64,000 bases of DNA, taken from Pestalotiopsis fici W106-1 (taxonomy: Eukaryota; Ascomycota; Sordariomycetes; Amphisphaeriales; Sporocadaceae). The notes beneath the pieces were generated by a model. It was not told the origin of the DNA and did not search any database. It saw only the letters and a list, made by a program, of their open reading frames with translations. Below are positions 55,472 to 64,000 of this stretch, one piece after another. Within the stretch, counting starts at the first letter, position 1. The number at the start of each line of letters is the position of its first letter. The stretch lies in the NCBI RefSeq assembly GCF_000516985.1, contig NW_006917092.1, positions 2,620,619 through 2,684,618 on the forward strand. The letters run 5' to 3'. The position numbers were made by a program, and so were the translations under genes.

Positions 55472-58400
55472 CTAGTGAACACCCTGTCCCTTCTCCTGAG
55501 TTGGCATCTCCGATTTCCGGTTATTCTTCCAGAAATCGATAGCCGCAACAACATCTTGGTTGTTCTCATCTTCATACGCAAATAGAATCTGTCGTCCAAA
55601 GTCAGTATGTTCCTACCTCCCGTGCGGCTTGCGTGATCGCTACTTACCTCGTGCGTACTGCTGTGAAGCATCCTGATGTTTCGGTGTGGCACAATATGCA
55701 CGGCTCCATTTTCGATGTTTCTAATCTCGATGAAATTCGGCTCGAATGCCAAGATCCATGGGTAGCTCAGTGCAAATGTTTGCGGTGTACCCTCCCAGTC
55801 GATGCGCCACTCAGGTCGTGCTCTCCAACCATTGCGATTAACGAAGAAGGAGAAGTCAGTGTAGTTGAGCAGGAACTCGCCATTGAGTCTCTCAATGTGG
55901 ATAGGCTTGACACCTTCCTTGCGCGCAACAAAGTCCAAGGAAGTATCTGCTTGGTCAAGCAGACTCTGGGTTTCGAGCGTCTCAAGTGATACCACTTCAA
56001 AGCCACGTGAACAGGCAACGCACAACTTGCTCTTTAGGAAGTGAACTGACGTAGACTCTGTGGGGATATAGAATTCCTTGAAGGCCTTGAGCTCGTCCTG
56101 GCCGGCATTGAACATTTTGCCAAAGCCCTTTTGTTTCTTGCCTTTGCTCATGGCGTCATTAGGCTCATAAACCTTGATCGTGGTCGACAGGGCGGTAGAC
56201 TTGACGCAACAGACCAAGTGTCTGCCGAGACAAATGCCTGCCTTGAAAAAGGTGCAGTGACTCTGAATCTTCTTTCCACGTTTCGACATGGCTGGCTCGT
56301 TGGGCTCCAGAGCCTGCAAGGAGAATGACATCAAGGTCTTGTTGCAAAGAATCAGGAGCAGGCCGTATTCCTCCAGAACATCGACTTGAGTGACACTTTG
56401 GACTTCGATTACCCGTCGGGGAGCTGCATCCTTGTTCTTGCGGTCAGATACATAGATACCGGTATCAGTTCCATAAATCAGCTTGCGGCCACCATCTACA
56501 CTTGCGTTAGTATGCATCCTAGTGTGTTCTTCTTCGTAAAAAACCTACCATAAGGAGTTACTGTGTTGACCTGGTTGCCCGGTCCGAAGAATCCAGTAGA
56601 CATTTCGTTCACGTTGAAGAAATCAGCTCGGGCTCTAAGCCGTTGCTGGGCAGTGTCGATGAACTCGAGCCACTTCTTGCGTTGCGTGTGATTCGCTGCA
56701 TACAGTACTTGCTCGTAAAAGTTCTTGCCCAAGTGTCGAAAGGTCACTGGGTAGCCCTCGGTTTTCTTGTTGTCTTGGTTGCCCGCCCGAAGAGGGATCA
56801 AACTTGAAGACGACCGTTTCATGCCGTGCTGAGGTATGACTTCATCCATCTCCCTAATTGATAATAATTCGAGCGGGATTGGCTGAGATGTGTCAGTATA
56901 ATGTGCGTCTCATTAAAAATATTGATAAAATTTCGACTTACTCTCCTGTAGGCTTTGACCTCCTCGGTCTTGCCCACTTGCTTGATCCTCACCAGCAGGA
57001 CTGCATGGTCAAACAGGAATGCCGTAATATCAGTCGGATCATTAGGTGTCTTCTTGAAGTTTGTCTTGAATACCAGCTCGCGACCATCTTCAGTGAGTCT
57101 GAGATCCACACGATCTTGGGGACGAAATTTCAGCTGATCGTGAAGACGTCGCAAATTGAAACGATTTTCTGCCTTGCCAGACTCGGCATTGACGCGGCTC
57201 AGCAGGCTGCGAATCATGACAAGCACCTTTGGAATGTCCTCCTTGTCGGGATTGCCGTCCTCGGTGTATTTGAGCACGTTCTCAAGCAGCAACGGGTATC
57301 GTGCCAATCTGGTCGTAGGTTTTGTCAGGTAACCGTTGAGTTCCAGCTTTCGTGATTCTTTGCGTCGCTCGATCTCGTCTACGAACTTGGAAAAGAATGT
57401 GTTGTTTGAACGCTCGTTCTCGAACTCGAACTTTGCTTCTAGTTGTTTTGAACCATACAAGATGAAAGGCTCGAATTGAGGCACGTATTCGAGAAAGATG
57501 TCACCAAGGTTGGGTACAACAGGGTTCTTCTGTTGCCTCTCGGATATCGCCTTTGCGAAACGTGAGCTGACGGTGTGGAGAGCTGGGTGGTCGATGATGT
57601 TGGTGAAGATATTCCGAACAACCTTCTCCCTCCTCGCAGCGGGAATGGGCGAGTTCTTTGACTTGAGCGGCAGAATCCAGAAGTCTCTCAGGTACTCCAA
57701 ATCCTTGACAAAGTCTCTCTCGGTATAGCAGATCTCAGAGATGACTTCTTGCCTCTTCTGCTCCCTGTCACCAACACTATCGGCGATCTCCTTCGGCACA
57801 GTGTTAATCCAGAGCTTCTGCTCATCGGTCTGGTCGATATCATCTTCATTAGCGACAGCGTCGTCCTCCCTCTTCAAGCCGGGCTGCATCTTCAGGTTGA
57901 GTCGAGAGACCTGTTCCAACCGTCTTGGACAAGCTATCGAGTAGCATAGCTGATCTCTTGTACAAGTCGGCGAATAACACTCGGAGAGTAGTACGAAAAC
58001 ACCGTTGACTGGGGGCTTGTCCTCTGGCTCATCCATCAAAGTCTCTCGGAACTGGTACATTTCCGACGAGGAGTCTCGTAACCGGTGTTCGTAGGTGACA
58101 TCGTGAAAGAACTTCTGCGCATCTAGAGCACGACCAAGTAGCAAGGCTAGATTTCTGTCTGTGGTGCGGATGATGTATGATAAGACATCGACGGCCTCAG
58201 AACCACTGAAGGCATTCTTGTATGTAAGCTCGTTCTTTGTCCTATCTCCAGTAATTATCTTCTGCTGAAACTTCTCGGCCACTCTAGATAGCAATGCAGG
58301 ATAGACAAGTGGTGTCCGGACTTTGGCAGTCGGTGGTCTGTCAGTTTCGCCAGTAGACCTGGAAGATATCGAGGGGCGATGCGCGAGATCCTTCATGTCC

Positions 58401-59392
58401 GTAGGCATATCAGACGAAGTAATGGTACTAGCCATTGACATCGTCCGGCTGTGGTCACCTGCGACAGTCGAGGAAGCCATGCTCATTGTTCGTGTAGCTG
58501 TTCCCGGGGGTGGCCCGTAGCCATTGTAGTTGGAGTAGCCATCCATTGTAGGTGTTTCGTTTGATGGTGCTCTTGCTCGGTTCGGTATGACTCTGCCGCT
58601 CATGGTCTGATGTGCATCTCGGTCCGGCGGGGGATAGCCAGTCATAGACATGGAGCGATCATCGTGGCGTTCCGGCACAACTCGGCCCTGCGCTGTCGTC
58701 CGTGAAGCGGAGGGCGCATTTACAGGAGCTCCCCTGAAGCTGTGCAGCGATTGCTGTTGACTATGCGAAGGACTCTGCTGGTACATGTTTGGTCTCGGTA
58801 CACTGGCGAGGGATTGAGACCTGTAGGGATCGTCTCTCATAGCGGCCGAGGGGCTTTGATGCTGAGGTGGGCCCTGATAATATCTTTGTGCAGGCGCCCG
58901 CGGACCATAGCCTGAAGAGGAACTCTGCATTGTTGCCGTTCTTGAGTCAAATCTTGGTGGCGCGCCTCCATGCTGCGGCGGAGGCCCAGGATAAGGTCTC
59001 CTGTCAGGACCTGGCATTGGGCCCCTCCCATATTGATTAGGAGGTGGATATCCACCCGATGGATTTCGCTGATTCTGATAATAACCATTCGCCATGCTCG
59101 TGTCCATCGTCCGCGTCCGCCCTGACGCTGATTCATCGTAGCCTCGCTGAGGTCGTGGAGGAGGCTGCCTCCGCATGTCATGGGACATGCCTGACATGCT
59201 AGAGGACATGGTTGCCGTTCGCCCATCTTGTGGCATTGAACGTGCCGCGTGCATATCTGCCGAGGACGAGGTCATCGTCTGCGAACGACCGGGTGGCGGA
59301 GCAGCGCCGAAGATATTGGAGAATGCGGCATCTCGTTGGTTGTTCTGTGGGTGGCCGTATCCGCGACGTTGGTCGTAATGGTAATCAGCCAT
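55472..59392 (-). CDS. rom2: Rom2-like Rho1 guanine nucleotide exchange factor (DEP-DH-PH-CNH)
   Basis: Activates Rho1 in cell-wall integrity signalling at the plasma membrane. Exons 56942-59392, 56549-56882, 55648-56495 and 55472-55588; introns of 59, 53 and 59 bp (56883-56941, 56496-56548, 55589-55647) all keep frame; 1249 residues (yeast Rom2 1356). Residues 1-350 are disordered, Pro/Gln/Ser-rich, with seven copies of R-[ST]-x-[ST]-M. The DEP domain spans about 365-455 (SRVAEKFQQKIITGDRTKNE). The DH domain spans about 545-735, from QEVISEICYTERDFVKDLEY to LNGYLTKPTTRLARYPLLLE. The PH domain follows from about 765 and runs over the first intron to RKKWLEFIDTAQQRLRARA (near 925). The citron homology domain follows (GGRKLIYGTDTGIYVSDRKN to ILFAYEDE) and the protein ends EKGQGVH. 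Start ATG at 59390-59392. Confidence 0.94.
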
Positions 59393-60231
59393 TATGTCGT
59401 CCTGTGTGATAGAAAAGTAGACGTCAGTATGGCGACTTGGACAAGCTTAAAGAATTCCGTTTTCCCATGCCCGAATAGGAACCAGCGAGCAATGGGGTAG
59501 TATGGATGCGTGTAGTTATGCAAACAAGACACAGGACAAGATCCTGGTGAGTTGACAGCTGGCCCAAGAACCAGGTGCATTAAGGGTCAGGCAGTTAGGT
59601 AGGTAGTACTCACTTGTTCACAAGCCTAGGCGGCCGCGAGAGCCTAGGATAGGACCCTAGCTCTACGCAGATGAGGGTGTTGCTCGTTGTACTGCTGGCC
59701 GGAATGGGGATCGGTATCTACGGTATCGGGTGGCCTGATAATGTCAACCGGTCGGTGACGATGGCTACCCGTGACACCGCTGGAGCGCAGCCGGCTTCGA
59801 GCTAGGGGGGCGATGATAAGGTGGCCGCTGTGTGCGGGAAGAGGTCGACAACCAGAAAATGTTCTTTCCTGAATTGGACCCCAGGTTTTCTTTGGCGAGG
59901 AGAAAATACCGGCAACTCGCACTACGATGTGTTTGAGGGGGAGGGTTTACTTTTCCTGTTTCGCAACCAAGAGACTGGACGAGCGGCGGGCGTAGGGAGC
60001 GAAGGGAAATTGTCGGCGGTGGATTCGAGGGTCGCGGACTGGTGATGCTCTCGAACGGTCCAAGGTCCAAGGTCGGGGGGATCGGACAGGGAGTCAATGG
60101 GGGTTACGCTGTTGTCGCTCTTGCTTCGCAAAGATCGTGTGTGTGAGAGGACATTTGGAACCTGGGCCGTTGTGTTGGTATCACCCTGCTTGCTGGAAGT
60201 GAGTGAGCGAGCCAGCAGCGAGCAGGCCAGC

Positions 60232-60250
60232 GATTGATTGATTGATTGAT
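60232..60250. repeat. GATT tetranucleotide repeat
   Basis: Four to five tandem GATT units about 0.85 kb upstream of the rom2 start codon. Confidence 0.85.
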
Positions 60251-60786
60251 CTCCACTTCCGAGCTATTCCTAGACTGGGCGGCCTTCTCGGCTCCTGGAT
60301 TTATTATGTAAGTCAAGGAAACGGCTGTCGTACTATCGCTCGACTCCTGATTCTGTCGGCAGAGACATCCGCGGGGGCAACCGGCGAAGAACTGCGCAAA
60401 AAACACTTCCCACTCTTTTTCCAGAGGCGAGCAAGTCGGGTAAGAAGAGAATTAAGGCACTGGGCAGTTTCCGGATCCAACGATTGGGATGAAGAGGCAG
60501 GTCAATAATGGAGGTTTTAGAGGAATCAGGGAGCTGCTATCAATTGCTTGATTAGCGCAGCTGCAGAGACAAGCCGCAACGCGTATCAAATAAACTAGGG
60601 GCAGTTGCAGGCTAGACCCAATGACCGTTGGTTCACATGATCTTTCCTGAGGTTTCTAAGGAAAAGGCAATTCAGATACTACACAATCCTGTCTAGCAAT
60701 CACAAATAATGTTAGTGGCTCATACTCAGGGAAACCAGCATTGGACAAAGATGCGAGCATATGAATCAGTTTGTCCAAGCAATAGT

Positions 60787-60817
60787 GAATGAATGAATGA
60801 ATGAATGAATGAATGAA
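60787..60817. repeat. GAAT tetranucleotide repeat
   Basis: Seven to eight perfect tandem GAAT units in the rom2/vma11 intergenic region; a likely length-variable locus. Confidence 0.9.
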
Positions 60818-61810
60818 ACGATGGGGTTTGGGCGGGGCCTCGTTGGCTCATTTCCGATCCGGCCCCAAGAGGACCAGAGCAAGACCCATTACCTTTGACC
60901 AAGAGTCACCAGACAATGATCATACATTCTACTGCTGAATACCATGATACAGATAATACTAGGTCTACAAACATTTTTTTTTCAGCCCGGCCGCGCATAG
61001 AGTAACGTGGCTTGGGCACAGCGCAGCGCTGTTGACTGTTAAGCACAAGTGTGCCGGCTGACACACGAATTGAATTTTAGGAGGTGGAATGCAAGATAGT
61101 ATTCTGGAACCAGAAAGTCTCTCGCCTACACAGCAGTAGCCAGATAGAAACCAGGGCACGGGGCATCCGTCTTTCATGCCGCAGGCACTGCAGCTGAACC
61201 AGAGGCAATATCGCACCTAAATTGTACGAGCCGAATTAATACTCAATGCCCTCTTGCGCCTAATACTGTGCCCATATTTGCTTTGATGTGGTCGTGTCCC
61301 AGCTGTGGTGCTTCTCCGGATGCTTTTACCATGTGTGTATCGCCTACATTGGATTGGAGACGCGAGGGTAGGATTATGTTATTCTGAGCAGTCATCTCGT
61401 ACAGTACCTACTTTCCCCCTTTTTGCACGTGCATGGCGTTGCAAAAGGCAACAAAACCCAAACTCTCCCGCATCAGTAAACACATTTGAGAGATCGCCAG
61501 AGCCCAGTCACTGACTGGCTTTTGTACTCCCTTGGCTGCCCACTGAAAAACCATGGCTACGTCAGTACCACCAAGCCACCCTTCTCCTTAACTCCGGGAA
61601 ATATAGGTGGCTTCATCACGTGATTTGTGCTGGGCTAGCTGGTCTGAGCACCTGGAGCTTAGCGCGCGAGGCAGCTTCACTTGATGATTGCATCCGCCTG
61701 GTTGACCCGTAACCACGTCGAAGCTCCAAGGTCATCATCAAGTGGCTCGACGATAACCCTCGGAACAACCAAGCCCATCATCTTGCATCTCCTCTCTGGT
61801 GATCCCCAAG

Positions 61811-62550
61811 ATGAGCTCCCTCACCACCATGGCCGAGTCCGAAGCGGCTCCCAAGTTTGCGCCGTTTATCGGCATGGTAAGCTTTTCCCCATTCGCGGTT
61901 GCATGTTGCGTTTTGGGCTTCACCGAGTGCTGACCTATTGCTCCTCTACAGGCCGGCATCGCCGCAGCTATGGTTTTCGGATGTATTGGTGCAGCATACG
62001 GTACAGCCAAGTCGGGCATCGGAATTGCAGGTGTCGGAACGTTTCGGCCAGATCTCATCATGAAGGTGCGTTTCTCTCGTGAGAGTGTATTTCGTGATAC
62101 CTACGGCAGCTCTACAGCTTGTTTACTGGCATGAGATGTGTCTTGCTAACTCTCCTCGATTTTCCTAGTGCCTGATTCCCGTTGTCATGTCCGGTATCAT
62201 TGCCGTCTATTCGCTAGTCATTGCTGTCCTGATCGCCGAAGATATGGCCCCGCCGAACCAAACGACTTACAGCTTGTTCAACGGCTTTATGCATCTTGCG
62301 TGCGGTATTTCGGTTGGAATGACGGGTCTTGCCGCTGGATATTGTATTGGCATCGTTGGAGACAAGGGCGTCCGCTCATACATGGAGCAATCGAGAGTTT
62401 TTGTCGGCATGGTTCTCATCCTCATTTTCGGAGAAGTCCTGGGACTTTACGGGTAAGCAACCGGCAAACTGGCAATCGAGCTGTTATAATTGCTAACCAA
62501 AGTCTAGACTGATTGTGGCTCTGATCCTGAACACCAAGAGCCGAGGCTGA
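61811..62550 (+). CDS. vma11: V-type ATPase proteolipid subunit c' (Vma11 type)
   Basis: Membrane ring subunit of the vacuolar proton pump. Exons 61811-61876, 61952-62065, 62169-62452 and 62508-62550; introns of 75, 103, 103... bp are 61877-61951, 62066-62168 and 62453-62507 (55 bp), each with GT...AG ends and the last with a GCTAAC branch motif. The product is 168 residues (yeast Vma11 164). Four membrane helices are visible. [19 protein letters not shown] with RPDLIMK, and LIPVVMSGI, follow the c' pattern rather than that of c (Vma3), and [11 protein letters not shown] also matches c'. The proton-binding carboxylate is Glu149 in [10 protein letters not shown] (helix 4). The ATG at 61811 is the first in frame; a second at 61829 (CACCATGG) has the stronger context and would remove six residues. 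The c' form is restricted to fungi. Confidence 0.93.
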
Positions 62551-64000
62551 GATTATGTCAAATTGGAAGATAACTCGACAGATGATGGGAACGAGTCGGC
62601 CCTGCAATTACCAGGATTGGCAACAAGATGACAGAGATGTATGAATTATTGGCGAGCCTTGTCCCGATAGCAGCATATTCAACGGCGTTCAAGGGGTTTA
62701 CGTAGACAACCATGCATTCAAACTTTTACCACAGCTGATTAAGTGCACACCACATAGTGATCGTCTGTACTGCACCTCCGCTCTTCTCTTGACTAACACT
62801 ACGAGCTGTTTGCGTCACGTTCTTAGGTGCACTCTTTTGCGCTATTTATTGACAGGCGTTGAAGTAGGATGTAACTGTGAAGATTCGACGCGGCTGCGTT
62901 AGGAACATCACGGGTTCGGTATATGGATGGTAGGTAGAAAGCAGCTGACTGAGTGGAAATCAGAAACCGAGCAAGAATCATAGACGACAGCACTGAGAGC
63001 ACTTGTTCAGAGGGCGCGTCGAGACTCGGGAGTCATAAGATCCTGCTTCTTACATTACTTGCCTGTGTCGTTCTTGATACAGCCAAGAAGATAATCAACT
63101 TCAACTTCTTGTCTCGGAGACCAGCTGAACAGCGTACATTGGATATCCTGTGGTAGCCTCTGCTATTATGGGTATCCAATGCTGGGGACGGACTCGCAGT
63201 CATATCATGAATAAACGTTAGAGTGTCGTTATATAACTATCAGGTGACATTTCTGCCAATTTGACTCCTCGAGATATTCTGACATATGCATCCTCAAAGA
63301 TTAGCGGCACATGAAGCGCTCTATCAACCAATACTTTAAGAAAGTTTGGTCGTGTATACTGAAGTGTCTAGGTAGGATAACAAGCTTACCCTGCTACGTA
63401 TAAACATGATTTTGATTCCCTTGGTAGTTTGGAGAGACGGGGTTTATAGAGTTGAGTTTGCAGTTAACCAAGTTGCAAAATAGGTCCATTAGTCATGAGC
63501 GTTCGGGGGGTTCTCGAGCTGTTAGAAAACTGTTTCGAATTCGAGCGAAATAGATCAGACCTACTTGATGGTCAAGAACCTTGCTACCTTGTCTACCTAG
63601 CCACTACCAAACTACCCCATTTTTTCTTACAACATCACTGCCATGGATCGGGCTTCAGTAAAGGAAAACCCCTTTCGCATGCTTTGTAACACTCCCGTCT
63701 CGATTCCATGCATTCTTGTTCCCCGTCGTACTGATCCTTCTGGATCGCTCATGGTCGATAATGAATGCAGCGAGTCATTCGACATGTTCCGTTGGTCCTG
63801 TTTCCCATCGCAGAAAACCAAATCAAATCAATGCCATGACGCCTGAAAATGTAAGATTCGACACGCATAAAAAAAATTAAAAAATTGTCCACAACTCTTG
63901 GGCGTTTGAATCTCCAAAGGAGATTACAGACAGTGGCAGAGTATGAGAGTCTACACATTGTCGATGACCAGAAGCTCCGAGTGATCGGACTGCTCCGTCG
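62551..64000. other. Right-hand end, no gene recognised
   Basis: About 1.45 kb following vma11. The first few hundred bases are its 3' flank. Short frames at 62953-63156 and 63495-63958 have no recognisable domain and overlap on both strands. A gene beginning beyond the window may use part of this DNA as promoter. Confidence 0.5.

Larger units (their letters stand above)
59393..61810. other. Divergent intergenic region, rom2 and vma11
   Basis: About 2.4 kb with the rom2 promoter/leader on the left and the vma11 promoter on the right. It contains a (GATT)n tract and a (GAAT)n tract, listed separately. No gene, tRNA or conserved ORF seen. Confidence 0.5.

Noticed and set aside
61681..62512. 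Plus-strand frames of 133 and 114 codons overlapping vma11
   Set aside because: They read through vma11 introns in other frames; the spliced c' subunit explains this DNA completely.
1..64000. CRISPR arrays, bacterial operons, phage or plasmid features
   Set aside because: None seen; the introns, gene types and RIP signature are those of fungal nuclear DNA. Tandem repeats here are microsatellites without spacers.

Overview
The window looks like nuclear chromosomal DNA of a filamentous ascomycete, most likely a hypocrealean Sordariomycete. Reasons: genes carry short (about 44-117 bp) GT...AG introns; the proteins are fungal housekeeping types (Vps34, Nse4, Rom2-like RhoGEF, V-ATPase c' subunit, D-arabinono-1,4-lactone oxidase, Mup-type permease); and two transposons carry the TpA-rich, purely transitional decay expected of repeat-induced point mutation (RIP). 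Genus is not called.

Layout. 1-588 (-): N-terminal part of a Con7-like transcription factor that runs off the left edge. 589-16410: a gene desert of almost 16 kb with simple repeats and no gene I can defend. 16411-17047 (-): a short three-exon gene reconstructed here, directly behind vps34. 17156-20092 (-): vps34, five-exon numbering reduced to four coding exons and three introns. 20721-26113: a complete, RIP-dead Ty1/copia element with 206-bp LTRs and a perfect 5-bp target duplication, sitting in the divergent promoter shared by vps34 and nse4. 26393-27807 (+): nse4. 28628-32680 (+): a 1350-residue coiled-coil protein with a C-terminal membrane anchor. 33790-35014 (+): a DUF4336-type protein. 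36449-38596 (+): a Mup/LAT-type permease. 39200-40807 (-): ALO1-type oxidase. 42721-43494 (+): a small secreted Cys-rich NTF2/SnoaL-like protein. 43677-45028: a RIP-dead Tc1/mariner element with 31-bp inverted repeats and TA duplication. 46092-46511 (-): an 82-residue zinc-ligand microprotein with an RS-like tail, split into three small exons. 46512-55471: a second gene-poor stretch. 55472-59392 (-): Rom2-like RhoGEF. 61811-62550 (+): V-ATPase c' subunit. The remainder to 64000 shows nothing supportable.

The genes do not form a biosynthetic or defence cluster. They are ordinary housekeeping genes (endosomal PI3P signalling, Smc5/6 genome maintenance, cell-wall Rho signalling, vacuolar acidification, erythroascorbate synthesis) separated by long intergenic stretches. 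The points that deserve a second look are: the retrotransposon that splits the vps34/nse4 promoter and the sharp edges of its mutated patch, the two small multi-exon genes that simple ORF calling misses, the long membrane-anchored coiled-coil protein, the repeated R-[ST]-x-[ST]-M motif in the RhoGEF, and the almost 16-kb desert upstream of the transcription factor.
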